Positions 36,287-45,759 of a stretch of 50,848 nucleotides of DNA are shown in pieces. A program made the translations under genes and the position numbers. The notes under the pieces are model-generated. The model saw nothing but the letters and a program-made list of their open reading frames with translations, was not told where the DNA came from and made no database searches. Each line of letters opens with the position of its first letter. Positions within the stretch are counted from its first letter, which is position 1. Source of the stretch: an uncultured Verrucomicrobiales bacterium (GTDB taxonomy: Bacteria > Verrucomicrobiota > Verrucomicrobiia > Verrucomicrobiales > Akkermansiaceae). The DNA lies in NCBI GenBank assembly GCA_937930235.1, contig CALGLJ010000015.1, forward strand, positions 1 through 50,848, in the 5' to 3' direction.

Positions 36287-36324
36287 GTCAAGACGCAGAG
36301 ACACCTTGATGATAAATTCTAAGG

Positions 36325-39300
36325 ATGTCTTCTCGCGCACCCCACACAGACCCCGCCTTCATTGAGCAAGCTTGTCAGCTCGCATCAAAGCTTCTTTTAG
36401 CAACGCAAGCGGAGAGGACGAAAAAGGAAATAGAAGAGCATCAAAAAACAGACCAAATGCTCAAAGACAAGGAGGGTAAGGAATTCACCTTTCACCTTGC
36501 AGACGAAGTTTTCCGCCCACCCAGCGCCAAGAAACGAGCAGAAATCTTCCGGCGCCTCACCCGGAAATACGGAGTCCCAGGCTACCTTTCGGATTTCGAG
36601 CAGGTGCTTCTGAAACTGGGAAATCTGGCTTCTCGTTTTTTTCCAAAAATCGTCATGTCCGCTATTACCCGACAGATCCGTCACGATTCTCGACACGTCA
36701 TTCTGGCTCGAGAGACTTTTCTCGGAACGAAAAGCGGAGTGAACATCAATCTTCTCGGGGAAGCGATTCTCGGAGAAGAAGAAGCAGAAAAACGCCTTCA
36801 GGAAAACCTCCAACTCTTACAAAGTGATCACTGCCATTACCTTTCCATAAAAATCTCTTCCATTTTTTCACAGATCAATCTGTTAGACGAAGAGGGAACC
36901 ATTCAGAAAATCCAAAAAAGACTCCGCCCTCTCTATCGCACTGGGAAATTCATCAATCTTGATATGGAGGAATATCGGGATCTTCATCTCACGGAAGCGG
37001 TATTCTGTCGCACCTTGGAAGAGCCGGAATTTCAATCTCTCGAAGCTGGAATTGTCCTTCAAGCTTACCTCCCTGACTCGTACCACATTTTGCAGCGTCT
37101 CACCACTTGGGCCAAATCTCGCCCCAAACCAATAAAAATTCGCATTGTCAAAGGAGCCAACCTCGCACTGGAGAAGGTGGAAGCTTCACTGCATCACTGG
37201 CCGCAGGCTCCTTATCTCACGAAAATGGAAGTGGACGCGAATTATAAACGCATGCTCAATTACGCCCTACATCCAGACCACTGCACTGCAGTCAGAATTG
37301 GAGTCGCTTCGCATAACCTCTTTGATATTTCTTACGCTCTTCTTTTGCGTCAACGGAATGGAGTCGAAGAATTTGTCGAACTCGAAATGTTAGAAGGGAT
37401 GGCGAACGATCAAGCTCGAGTTATTCGAGAGACGCACTCCCCGGTTCTTTTTTATGCTCCGATGGTTCGTCAGGAAGATTTCCATTCCGCAATCGCTTAT
37501 CTCATACGCCGTCTTGATGAAAATACTTCCCCGGAGAATTTTCTAACTCACGTCTTCTCCATGCAACCCGGTGACTCCGCATGGACTGATCAGGAAAATC
37601 GATTTCGCCAATCGTGTGAACGAATTGACACCATTGAAAGCAATCCCCGGCGAACCCAAGATCGCAATCATCCCGCTCTCACCCCAAGCGTTCCCTTTAC
37701 CAACGCCGCCGATACGGACTGGGTTCTACCTGCCAACCGTCAATGGCTTAGAAAAAAGCTCGCTTCATTTTCCCTCGCTCCCCTTCCCTCTCCTCCCAGC
37801 TTGATGGAAGTTTCCAAAATGCTCGAAACGGCAAAGGAAAGCACATGGCCTGAAACGAGTCATTCCGAACGAGTGGAAATCTTTTATGAGCTTGCTCGCA
37901 TCATCGAAAATTATCGGGGCGAACTCATCACCGTGATGCAGCGTGAAACGGAAAAACGTCCTTATGAAGCGGATATCGAAGTGTCTGAAGCGGTGGATTT
38001 TGCAAACTATTACGCATCCAGTTTATTAGATTCCTCCTTTTATGATGGCACGGAGTCTCGCCCGTTGGGGCCAATCGTCATCGCTTCTCCTTGGAATTTC
38101 CCATGTGCGATTCCGTGCGGGGGGATCATTGCAGCTTTGGCAATGGGAAATCCCGTGATCTTCAAACCTGCGCCGGAAGCGCTCCATACGGCTTGGGAAA
38201 TGGTGCAATTTTTCTGGAAAGCGGGGATCCCTCGTGAGGCTCTCCAATTTTTCGGGGGGCCTGATTCTGACATCAGTAAGGCGCTGATCTGTTCTCCTGA
38301 TGTCGCCGCAGTCATTCTCACAGGTGGATCAGAAACCGCGACTCTCTTTAAACAATGGCGTCCTGACTTGCTTCTCTTTGCTGAGACTTCTGGAAAAAAT
38401 GCCATGATCATCACCGCCACCGCTGATCCTGATTTGGCCATCAAAGATCTCGTGTCCTCCGCCTTCGGACACGCGGGGCAGAAATGCTCCGCTGCGTCCA
38501 TCGCGTTTATCGAAGCAGAACTGTATAACTCACCATCCTTCTTGGCTCAATTACGCGATGCGGCTGCGTCACTCTCGGTCGGAGAAGCAACTCATCTTAG
38601 CAGCTATGTCACCCCGCTCATTCGGAAACCAGGTCCAGATTTATTAAGAGGACTCACCGAGCTTGATCCCGGTGAATCTTGGCTCCTCAAACCAGAGCAA
38701 CTCACTCCCACGCTTTGGTCTCCGGGCATTAAAATGGGAATCAAAACGGGATCATGGATTCATCAAACCGAGCTCTTTGGCCCGGTGCTCTCGCTTATAA
38801 AAATAAAAAATCTGGATGAAGCGATCACCCTCCAGAACAGTTCTGAATTCGGACTGACCGGTGGAATTCACTCGCTCGACCCGCAAGAAATCGCCACTTG
38901 GTGTGAGCGAGTGGAAGTGGGAAATGCTTACATCAATCGACCCATGACGGGGGCCATCGTCCGGCGTCAACCTTTCGGTGGTTGGAAAAAATCCTCAGTG
39001 GGTCCCGGAGCAAAAGCAGGCGGCCCTAATTACCTTTCGCAATTCTGTTCATGGCAAGAAACGGCTCTCCCAGAACATGCCGCGACTCCAAGCGCGGCGG
39101 TGATCAATCTGTTAGAAAATCATCCCCCATCGGAGAGAATTACCAAAGCAGCACAAAGTTACGCCTACTGGTGGCAGGAAGAATTTTCTCAAGAGCACGA
39201 TCCATCACAACTCCACGGCGAGAGCAATCACTTCCGTTACCGGCCCGCGCCAGAAATTGTCGTGAACGATCTCGAAGGGGAAGATCTTGCACTTGTGGAA

Positions 39301-39480
39301 ATCGCGGCGATGACGGTCGGGAGCAAGATCGTGAGTAAATCTTCTCATCCCCTCGCTAAGTACCTCACGCACAAGCCTCTTGCCAATGGGCGGCTGGAGT
39401 TACGGCACTACCTTCATGAGCAATCTGTCAGCAGAACCACCCATCGCCATGGGCGGGTAGCAAGCCAGCTCCAGCAGTAA
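36325..39480 (+). CDS. putA: Bifunctional proline dehydrogenase / L-glutamate-gamma-semialdehyde dehydrogenase
   Basis: Oxidises proline to P5C (FAD-linked) and then to glutamate (NAD-linked). The proline dehydrogenase barrel spans about 90-430 with RIVKGANLALEKVEASLHH near 276. The aldehyde dehydrogenase domain begins near 500; GPIVIASPWNFPCAIPCGG, catalytic base Glu687 in AETSGKN and nucleophile Cys721 in AGQKCS are intact. The protein lacks the N-terminal ribbon-helix-helix DNA-binding domain of enterobacterial PutA, so it does not repress itself. At the end, about 130 residues past the ALDH domain form an extra C-terminal region. Regulated probably by the divergent PAS-AraC protein. Confidence 0.96.
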   Translation: MSSRAPHTDPAFIEQACQLASKLLLATQAERTKKEIEEHQKTDQMLKDKEGKEFTFHLADEVFRPPSAKKRAEIFRRLTRKYGVPGYLSDFEQVLLKLGNLASRFFPKIVMSAITRQIRHDSRHVILARETFLGTKSGVNINLLGEAILGEEEAEKRLQENLQLLQSDHCHYLSIKISSIFSQINLLDEEGTIQKIQKRLRPLYRTGKFINLDMEEYRDLHLTEAVFCRTLEEPEFQSLEAGIVLQAYLPDSYHILQRLTTWAKSRPKPIKIRIVKGANLALEKVEASLHHWPQAPYLTKMEVDANYKRMLNYALHPDHCTAVRIGVASHNLFDISYALLLRQRNGVEEFVELEMLEGMANDQARVIRETHSPVLFYAPMVRQEDFHSAIAYLIRRLDENTSPENFLTHVFSMQPGDSAWTDQENRFRQSCERIDTIESNPRRTQDRNHPALTPSVPFTNAADTDWVLPANRQWLRKKLASFSLAPLPSPPSLMEVSKMLETAKESTWPETSHSERVEIFYELARIIENYRGELITVMQRETEKRPYEADIEVSEAVDFANYYASSLLDSSFYDGTESRPLGPIVIASPWNFPCAIPCGGIIAALAMGNPVIFKPAPEALHTAWEMVQFFWKAGIPREALQFFGGPDSDISKALICSPDVAAVILTGGSETATLFKQWRPDLLLFAETSGKNAMIITATADPDLAIKDLVSSAFGHAGQKCSAASIAFIEAELYNSPSFLAQLRDAAASLSVGEATHLSSYVTPLIRKPGPDLLRGLTELDPGESWLLKPEQLTPTLWSPGIKMGIKTGSWIHQTELFGPVLSLIKIKNLDEAITLQNSSEFGLTGGIHSLDPQEIATWCERVEVGNAYINRPMTGAIVRRQPFGGWKKSSVGPGAKAGGPNYLSQFCSWQETALPEHAATPSAAVINLLENHPPSERITKAAQSYAYWWQEEFSQEHDPSQLHGESNHFRYRPAPEIVVNDLEGEDLALVEIAAMTVGSKIVSKSSHPLAKYLTHKPLANGRLELRHYLHEQSVSRTTHRHGRVASQLQQ

Positions 39481-39525
39481 GATCAAGAAATCGTGAAACG
39501 CGGTGTGAGTCAGCTCTTGATCTTA
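39478..39525. terminator. Inverted repeat covering the convergent ends of putA and the Gfo/Idh gene
   Basis: TAAGATCAAG (39478-39487) and CTTGATCTTA (39516-39525) are perfect 10-base arms with a 28-base loop. The first three bases are the putA stop codon; the right arm lies in the last codons of the opposing gene. No T-run; a termination or 3'-end stability role is inferred. Confidence 0.5.
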
Positions 39526-40667
39526 GTCCAAGTGGCATTCGCCTTCGAAGAAGCGACGACAGCATCGATAAATGCCATCCCCCGAATACCATCGTCAATT
39601 TTAGGATAATCAGTCACTTGAGGATCGGGTGTTTCACCGGCATTGAAAGCACGGATGTGATCCGCAAAGTTGCGATAGATATTAGCAAATGCTTCCAAGT
39701 AACCTTCTGGATGACCAAATGGAGTACGGGAATTGTAAGAGGCTGACTCACAGACGTAGTCATTTCCAGTGCGGTAAATTTGGCTCGGCTGGCCAAGGCG
39801 GTGCACGATCAAGGTATTCGGCTCAGTTTGATGCCACTCGATGCCTCCCGTCTCGGCATAAATTCGTAGACTCAGATCATTCTCACAGCCTACCGCGATC
39901 TGCGAGGAGTGGAGAATCCCTTTCGCCCCCCCTTTAAAGCGCAAGAGGACATTGCCATCATCATCTAACTGACGCCCCGGCACAAATGCCGTCAAATCGG
40001 CGGCCAGTTCATCAATTTCCAATCCTGAAACATATTCCGCGAGATTCTCGGCATGCGTTCCGATATCACCCATGCAACCAGCCGCACCAGATCGCTTAGG
40101 GTCTGTACGCCACTCTGCCTGCTTCGCGCCATCCTTCTCCAGCGCAGTAGCCAACCAACCTTGCGGGTACTCGACCACTACTTTACGGATCTTCCCAAAG
40201 TCCCCTGAAGCAAAAAGCTCTTTGGCCTGCTTGATCATGGGATAGCCAGTGTAGTTGTGAGTGAGTCCGTAGAGTTTCCCAGATTTTTCAATAATGGATT
40301 TCAAGGCAATTGCTTCTTCGCTGGTGAAGGTAGCAGGCTTGTCAGAGAGAACGTGAAATCCTGCTTCGAGCGCCGCTTTCGCAGCGGGGAAATGCAGATG
40401 GTTTGGAGTCACGATCGTGACAAAATCCATACGTTCCCCTTCTGGTAACGCTGCTTCTTTTTCCATCATCTCTACGAAAGAGCCGTAGCAACGATCACTC
40501 GGGAGCATAAAGTCTTCTCCAGATGCTTTCGACTTTTCAGGCGTCGAGCTAAAGGCTCCACAGACCAGCTCCACTTGCTGATCAATCGCGGCGGCAATCC
40601 GGTGAATCCCCCCAATAAAAGCATCCCGACCCCCGCCGATCATGCCCATGTTGATTTTACGTTTCAT
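39510..40667 (-). CDS. Gfo/Idh/MocA family oxidoreductase
   Basis: A 385-residue NAD(P)-dependent sugar oxidoreductase. The N-terminal Rossmann domain starts MGMIGGGRDAFIGGIHR, with VTIVTPNHLHFPAAKAALEAG and DKPATFTSEEA (the EKP motif as DKP). The second domain holds GCMGDIGTHAENLAEYV with the histidine of the GxxxDxGxH catalytic motif. The first glycine motif GGGRDAF is a known subset of Gfo/Idh enzymes. Substrate unknown; it is the last of four genes with xylA, xylB and an epimerase-like protein, so a sugar or polyol is probable. It starts 6 bases after the previous gene. Confidence 0.92.
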   Translation of the reverse strand: MKRKINMGMIGGGRDAFIGGIHRIAAAIDQQVELVCGAFSSTPEKSKASGEDFMLPSDRCYGSFVEMMEKEAALPEGERMDFVTIVTPNHLHFPAAKAALEAGFHVLSDKPATFTSEEAIALKSIIEKSGKLYGLTHNYTGYPMIKQAKELFASGDFGKIRKVVVEYPQGWLATALEKDGAKQAEWRTDPKRSGAAGCMGDIGTHAENLAEYVSGLEIDELAADLTAFVPGRQLDDDGNVLLRFKGGAKGILHSSQIAVGCENDLSLRIYAETGGIEWHQTEPNTLIVHRLGQPSQIYRTGNDYVCESASYNSRTPFGHPEGYLEAFANIYRNFADHIRAFNAGETPDPQVTDYPKIDDGIRGMAFIDAVVASSKANATWTKIKS

Positions 40668-40673
40668 AAATCG

Positions 40674-41732
40674 TTACTGATTTTCATTATCAAAGGCCGA
40701 ATCAAACATCCCTCCTTCATTACCAGGGAAATCGAGTGATTTGGTAAACTCACAGCTTTCGGTGGCTCCGTGGAAGCGCTCCATGCGGCCATCTTCCCAT
40801 TCTACTGAAAGAGGTCCGTTGTATTGAATGTCATTGAGCGCGACGATGATCTCTTCAAAATCGATGTCCCCGCGTCCTACGGAACGAAAATCCCAATGGC
40901 GGCGGGCATCACAGAAATCCGTATGCCCCCCAAAGACTCCTACCGTGCCATCTCCATGTCCCCACCAAACGTCTTTCATATGCACGTGAAAGATACGGTC
41001 TGAAAATTCCCGAATGAAACGAACATAATCTACCCCTTGGTAACCGAGATGACTCGGGTCGTAGTTAAAGCCAAATCGCTTATGGTGATCAATGGCCTCC
41101 AAGGCCCGCTTGGCAGAAGCGATATCGAAGGCGATTTCCGTAGGGTGTACTTCGAGAGCAAAATTCACGTCCTCTTGATCAAAGGCTTTTAAAATCGGAT
41201 CAAAGCGCAGCGCAAAGTCATCAAATCCTTTCTGGATATATTTCTGGTCGGTCGGGGGGAAGGCATAAAGAGCATGCCAGATGCTGGATCCCGTGAATCC
41301 ATTTACGACTGCTCCGATGCCAGATTGGGGATTCTGATCTTTCAAATACGACTTACCGGCATCCATGAATTTACGGCAAGCCTTCCCAGTATGAATCATT
41401 TCCTGCGCCGCACGTTCACGCACTCCTTCGGGATCACCATCTCCATAAATCTCATCGGAGAGAATCGCCTGATGGCGTTCATCAATGCGATCACAAATCG
41501 CCTGCCCTACGAGGTGGGAGGAAATGGCAAAGCAAGAGAGTTGATTCTTCTTCAGAAGCTCCCACTTTTTCTTGAGGTATTTGTCATCATTTAAAGCGGC
41601 CTGCACGTCAAAGTGATCACCCCAACAGGCAAGTTCAACGCCGTCGTATCCCATTTCTTTTACCTTGGGCAGGAGGTCGGCAAGCGGGATATCGGCCCAC
41701 TGGCCGGTGAAGAGTGTGACTGGTCTTGGCAT
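40674..41732 (-). CDS. Sugar phosphate isomerase/epimerase (AP endonuclease-like TIM barrel)
   Basis: A 352-residue xylose isomerase-like TIM barrel protein. Visible elements: DGVELACWG near residue 35, [11 protein letters not shown] near 190, [15 protein letters not shown] near 220, [13 protein letters not shown] near 250 and SVEWEDGRM near 310, giving the metal-binding Glu, Asp/His, His and Glu of the family. It is 6 bases upstream of the Gfo/Idh gene, an association repeatedly seen for carbohydrate oxidation/epimerisation pairs. The reaction cannot be named from sequence. It is separated from xylB by 86 bases that hold a repeated GATGGATT and a T7 run on the minus strand. Confidence 0.9.
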   Translation of the reverse strand: MPRPVTLFTGQWADIPLADLLPKVKEMGYDGVELACWGDHFDVQAALNDDKYLKKKWELLKKNQLSCFAISSHLVGQAICDRIDERHQAILSDEIYGDGDPEGVRERAAQEMIHTGKACRKFMDAGKSYLKDQNPQSGIGAVVNGFTGSSIWHALYAFPPTDQKYIQKGFDDFALRFDPILKAFDQEDVNFALEVHPTEIAFDIASAKRALEAIDHHKRFGFNYDPSHLGYQGVDYVRFIREFSDRIFHVHMKDVWWGHGDGTVGVFGGHTDFCDARRHWDFRSVGRGDIDFEEIIVALNDIQYNGPLSVEWEDGRMERFHGATESCEFTKSLDFPGNEGGMFDSAFDNENQ

Positions 41733-41818
41733 TTTCAGTAATGGGTTAAATGTTGAAAAGGAGTAAAAAGAATAACTTGAGAGGCGTCAAAAAAATCCAT
41801 CAATAAATTATGAATCCA

Positions 41819-43396
41819 TCATGAGGAGGATTTCTTCTGATCTTGAGATTGTTGACTTGTTAGGAACTCTTTGAACTTTGGGAGCATGGCATCATAGATC
41901 GCCTTTGTTTCTGATTCTGGAACGATCTCGGATCCTTGCTTCGCTTGACAAAATTGCTGTTCCAATCGCGTCAGATCACCCCCCAAGGCATGACAGGCCC
42001 GCATTCCAGCGCCGATAGCAGCCGAACCAGGGACATCGAGGCGATCGACCAGGACTCCAAATACATTGGCAACCACCTGTGCAATTCCGTCATTGGCCGA
42101 TGCTCCTCCAGTTAGAGAAATACTCTCCGGTTCTACTCCGAGCCAGTCGAAATGAGCTCGCATATTGAGAAACTGACCTTCCAACACCGCACGCACTCTT
42201 TGGGCGGCAGAGTGGTCAGGATCTTTCGAATACACCGGACCTCCGGTATTCACTCGGGGAGTGATTTCCGGCTCAAAGAATGGCAACATCATGAGGCCAT
42301 CATTCCCGGCTGGAGTTTCTAACAGACTCTCTTTTTCAAAAGCAGACCATTCAAGATCGAACTCTTCTTTTACAGCCTCACGTGCCAAGGAGCCATTTTT
42401 AAAACAGATCAAACTCATATACCCTCCGGCAGGATTCCCAAACACATGCCCGTAACCATCAGGATCGGTGTGGGGCTCAGGCATCGCAGCGAAAAGAGTA
42501 TCGCTGGTTCCCAGGCTGATGACCACTTTACCCGGTTTGGCTGCGCCCATCCCGATCAGGCTGCAAGGATTATCTCCGGACCAGATGACCGTTTCACAAG
42601 TCGGAGAGAATCCGTATTTTTCTACGAAGTAATTTGAGATGAGTCCCGATTTCTCGATTGAAGGCTGGCACTTGGGTAATTTGGCCATGAGGTCCGTCGC
42701 CGTGGCATTTACCAAATCTGCATCCCAATCCCCTTTTGCAAGATTCATCAGATTCATTCCGGCGCCATCGCCATAATCAATCGCGACACTTTTTCCCGCC
42801 ATGATCGAAGCGAAGAATGAACTCACTAAATGAATCACTCCGGTTTTCGCATAAGCCTCAGGTTCATTTTTCGCGAATTTACGAATCTGAGGTCCGGTGA
42901 AGCGCTCAATCGCAATCGAGCCCGATTTCGCACAAACTACCGCATTCCCACCCACCGCAGAGGCGATTTCAACACATTCCACGGAAGTCGAAGAATCCAT
43001 CCAAATCGGAGAGCTTGATCGTGAAAGACACTCTGCAAGCTGGTCTTTGAGACTCTGAGAGGTATCGAGTGATTTTAATTTCTCCTCAAAGCCGTGGCGG
43101 AGATAAACACTCCCGTGTTGCTGACCAGATCCAGAAACCGCGGTAACTTTTGAAAAATCAAACCCTCGAGATTTCATCTGCCCCAGAAGAAGATCCAGAG
43201 CCTCAAGCCACATGAGGGGATTGGCATGCACCGTGCCACACGTCCCTGATTCATCATAGCCATGAGCTTGATGATAGTGAGGTAAACTTTCCCCAAAATT
43301 CACCGAATCTTCGGCAACAATGACCCCTTGTTCGGCATCAAGAAGTACCGCCGAAAGGCTCTGAGTTGATAAATCTAATCCAAGGAACATTGGCAT
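41819..43396 (-). CDS. xylB: Xylulokinase of the eukaryote-like (XYLB) type
   Basis: FGGY-family kinase, 525 residues, making xylulose-5-phosphate from xylulose and ATP. It begins FLGLDLSTQSLSAVLLDAE with the phosphate 1 loop, continues with AVSGSGQQHGSVY, has the adenosine/phosphate region SLGTSDTLFAAMPEPHTDPDGYGH and a terminal LTGGASANDGIAQVVANVF. The phrases GDNPCSLIGMG and SLICFKNGSLAREAVK resemble animal and plant xylulokinases more than E. coli XylB, so it belongs to the long type. It lies downstream of xylA on the same strand, with 125 bases between them holding a strong stem-loop. Confidence 0.93.
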   Translation of the reverse strand: MPMFLGLDLSTQSLSAVLLDAEQGVIVAEDSVNFGESLPHYHQAHGYDESGTCGTVHANPLMWLEALDLLLGQMKSRGFDFSKVTAVSGSGQQHGSVYLRHGFEEKLKSLDTSQSLKDQLAECLSRSSSPIWMDSSTSVECVEIASAVGGNAVVCAKSGSIAIERFTGPQIRKFAKNEPEAYAKTGVIHLVSSFFASIMAGKSVAIDYGDGAGMNLMNLAKGDWDADLVNATATDLMAKLPKCQPSIEKSGLISNYFVEKYGFSPTCETVIWSGDNPCSLIGMGAAKPGKVVISLGTSDTLFAAMPEPHTDPDGYGHVFGNPAGGYMSLICFKNGSLAREAVKEEFDLEWSAFEKESLLETPAGNDGLMMLPFFEPEITPRVNTGGPVYSKDPDHSAAQRVRAVLEGQFLNMRAHFDWLGVEPESISLTGGASANDGIAQVVANVFGVLVDRLDVPGSAAIGAGMRACHALGGDLTRLEQQFCQAKQGSEIVPESETKAIYDAMLPKFKEFLTSQQSQDQKKSSS

Positions 43397-43468
43397 GTGA
43401 TGTGCTTTGAATGATGGTGTGTTGTGATCAATACCTGATGTGTTGAATTACGTTGTTGTTTAGTGTTA

Positions 43469-43509
43469 GCGGAAGAAGATTGTTGAGATCACTCATGATC
43501 TTCTTCCGC
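43469..43509 (-). promoter_or_regulatory. Intercistronic stem-loop between xylA and xylB
   Basis: GCGGAAGAAGAT (43469-43480) and ATCTTCTTCCGC (43498-43509) are perfect 12-base arms around a 17-base loop, starting 12 bases after the xylA stop on the minus strand. No T-run follows, so it is not a simple terminator. Within it GATCA (43487-43491) can pair with TGATC (43496-43500) as an alternative, mutually exclusive hairpin. Likely shapes relative levels of the xylA and xylB parts of the mRNA. Confidence 0.65.
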
Positions 43510-43521
43510 GCTCTTTTCCGA

Positions 43522-44832
43522 TTATAGGTAATCGTTGAAGAGATTTTCCAAACGCTCTTGACGACCGCTCGCGAGCTGAGGAGGAGTGATTTCGAGGGCG
43601 TATTTGTCGAGAGAATCCAGGGTGGCTTTTCCTGATTCGATCTCCGCTCCAACTCCAGTATCGAAGCTCGCATAGCGTGTTTTCACAAACTCATCAAAAC
43701 GGCCATCTTCGATGATTTTTGCGGCCACCTTCAGCCCTCGAGCAAAGGCGTCCATTCCTCCAATATGGGCATGGAAAAGATCTTCCGGCTCATGGCTTTC
43801 CCGACGACGCTTGGCGTCAAAATTCAACCCTCCGGTAGTAAAGCCACCCATCTTGAGAAGACGGAGCATGACATTGGTTGTCCCGTAAAGATTCGTCGGA
43901 AATTGGTCCGTATCCCAACCGAGAAGCTCATCACCTCGGTTCGCATCGATTGACCCCAGCGCATTCGAGCCGATAGCGACTTCCAGCTCATGCTCCATGG
44001 TATGGCCTGCGAGAGTCGCGTGATTAGTCTCGATGTTGAGTTTAAAGTGGTCGAGAAGATCATACTCGCGCAAAAAGTTTAAACATGCTGCTGAGTCAGA
44101 GTCATATTGATGGGTCGAAGGCTCCCGTGGTTTTGGTTCAATGTAAAATTGTCCCTCATAACCAATCTTCTTGGCGTAATCGACCGCCATATGGAGGAAG
44201 GCAGCGAGGTGATCTAACTCACGCTTCATATCCGTATTGATCAGCGAGCCATAACCTTCACGCCCTCCCCAGAAAGTGTACCCCGGACCGCCGAGGCGGT
44301 GAGTCGCATCCAAAGCATTTTTCACCTGACTGGCAGCGTATGCAAAGACATCCGCATTAGGAGAAGTCGATGCTCCATGTGCGTAACGAGGATGAGCAAA
44401 GAGGCAAGCCGTTCCCCAGAGTAGTTTTTTTCCAGATGATTTCTGGAATTTCTCAAATTCATCCACCACTTGATGGAACATCTCATGAGTCTGAGCGAGA
44501 GTCTCGCCTTCGGGCGAGATGTCACGATCATGGAAGCAATAGTAATCGATATCGATTTTATCTAAAAATTCAAAAAAGACGGGAACCCGAGCAAGCGCGT
44601 TTTCGAGAGTCTCCTGCCCATTATCCCAGGGCATCAAAGCGGTCCCATCACCGAAGGGATCGCCCAGCCCATTGCGCATGCAATGCCAATAAGCGGCTCC
44701 AAAACGCAGGTGCTCGCGCATGGTTTTTCCAGCGACCATTTCGTCAGGCTGGTAGTGATGAAAAGCGAAAGGGTTATCAGATTCAGGCCCTTCATATTGA
44801 ATCTTGGGAATGTTTGGAAAATATTCAGACAT
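43522..44832 (-). CDS. xylA: Xylose isomerase
   Basis: Interconverts D-xylose and D-xylulose; 436 residues, class II type. Motifs include [18 protein letters not shown] at the N-terminus, FHDRDI around residue 105 with the catalytic His/Asp, FWGGREGY near 190, [15 protein letters not shown] near 232 and [16 protein letters not shown] near 270 that supply the metal ligands, and [19 protein letters not shown] near 295. It heads the xyl cluster and is divergent from the second PAS-AraC gene with a 124-base gap. In that gap GAACTTT (44836) and AAAGTTC (44892) form a widely spaced inverted pair of unknown meaning. Confidence 0.96.
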   Translation of the reverse strand: MSEYFPNIPKIQYEGPESDNPFAFHHYQPDEMVAGKTMREHLRFGAAYWHCMRNGLGDPFGDGTALMPWDNGQETLENALARVPVFFEFLDKIDIDYYCFHDRDISPEGETLAQTHEMFHQVVDEFEKFQKSSGKKLLWGTACLFAHPRYAHGASTSPNADVFAYAASQVKNALDATHRLGGPGYTFWGGREGYGSLINTDMKRELDHLAAFLHMAVDYAKKIGYEGQFYIEPKPREPSTHQYDSDSAACLNFLREYDLLDHFKLNIETNHATLAGHTMEHELEVAIGSNALGSIDANRGDELLGWDTDQFPTNLYGTTNVMLRLLKMGGFTTGGLNFDAKRRRESHEPEDLFHAHIGGMDAFARGLKVAAKIIEDGRFDEFVKTRYASFDTGVGAEIESGKATLDSLDKYALEITPPQLASGRQERLENLFNDYL

Positions 44833-44956
44833 CGCGAACTTTTAATATGGTATGTGGCAGCCTTAACTACCGCGTCCTGATAGATTAACAGAAAGTTCTT
44901 TTCCTGTGCCATGATTGATTTCATCGTTCTTTTGTCCTAAATCGTCACAGCGCTTA

Positions 44957-45721
44957 ATGAATTCTTCCTTTAAAAATACCACAAATGATCGTAATTTTGA
45001 GGAATTCATTCAGCAAATCCGCTCGGGGCAAATTGCCCTCGGTTTGTTCGAAGCTCTCCCGGATGTCATGTTCTGGATCAAAGACCGCGAGGGGGTTCTC
45101 ATTTTTGCCAACAAAGCGTATGCCCATCTCCTGCGGCGCTCTCCTGAAGATCTCGTGGGGCAGACAGATCGCGATCTCTTTGCCCCTGCGATGGCAGAGG
45201 TATTCCAAAAGGATGATGCGCAAGTCATCGCAACCGGAACCCCTCAGCACAATAAGTTAGAAATCGTGACGCGCCCCGGCGGAAATATTGAGTGGCGAAT
45301 TACCTCTAAAATCCCTCTTTTCAATCATGCCGATCAAGTCATTGGCTCTGCCGGAATTTCGCGTCGAATGGAACATGGAGAAGGTCCCCCCTTACCCACT
45401 CCTCAACGAGCCATTTCAAAACTGATCAATCAGCTCCACGAACATCTTGGTGAGCCGCTGACAACTCATGATCTTGCTGAAAAAGCAGGGATGTCCATCA
45501 GCACGCTGGAGCGGCGCTTCAAGGAATATCTTGGCACCACTCCTAAGCGCTATCTCGTACATGCCCGCATGGCAGCCGCGTGCGATCTTCTATTGAACTC
45601 CACGCTAAGCATCGGTCAGATCGCAGCTTCCCTCGCCTATCAGGAACATGCTTCATTTACCCGAGCCTTTATTTCTGTCATGCACATGAGCCCAAGAGCA
45701 TATCGAGAATTTTATCGTTAA
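44957..45721 (+). CDS. PAS-domain AraC-family regulator of the xylose cluster
   Basis: From ATG 44957 a 254-residue protein: PAS domain (about 35-150; PDVMFWIKDREGVLIFANKA, RDLFAPAMAEVF, WRITSKIPLFNH) and an AraC-type DNA-binding domain (about 155-252; LAEKAGMSISTLERRFKEYL, LAYQEHASFTRAFISVM). It is a clear paralogue of the regulator at 35513. A TTG at 44915 would lengthen it by 14 residues and is less likely. Divergent from xylA, so it probably controls xylose use. Unlike E. coli XylR it has a PAS domain instead of a periplasmic-binding-like sensor, so it should not bind xylose in the same manner. Confidence 0.9.
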   Translation: MNSSFKNTTNDRNFEEFIQQIRSGQIALGLFEALPDVMFWIKDREGVLIFANKAYAHLLRRSPEDLVGQTDRDLFAPAMAEVFQKDDAQVIATGTPQHNKLEIVTRPGGNIEWRITSKIPLFNHADQVIGSAGISRRMEHGEGPPLPTPQRAISKLINQLHEHLGEPLTTHDLAEKAGMSISTLERRFKEYLGTTPKRYLVHARMAAACDLLLNSTLSIGQIAASLAYQEHASFTRAFISVMHMSPRAYREFYR

Positions 45722-45732
45722 AGAATTTCTCT

Positions 45733-45759
45733 CGTGAATCAGCTCATCGCGACTTCACG
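45733..45759. repeat. Short inverted repeat at the PAS-AraC / AEC transporter convergent junction
   Basis: CGTGAA (45733-45738) and TTCACG (45754-45759) flank a 15-base loop and overlap the stop codon of the AEC gene at 45755. The arms are only 6 bases, so this could be chance. Confidence 0.3.

Noticed and set aside
44836-44898. GAACTTT and AAAGTTC pair in the xylA/PAS-AraC gap
   Set aside because: Arms of 7 bases are 49 bases apart; too weak to call an operator without comparison with other genomes.
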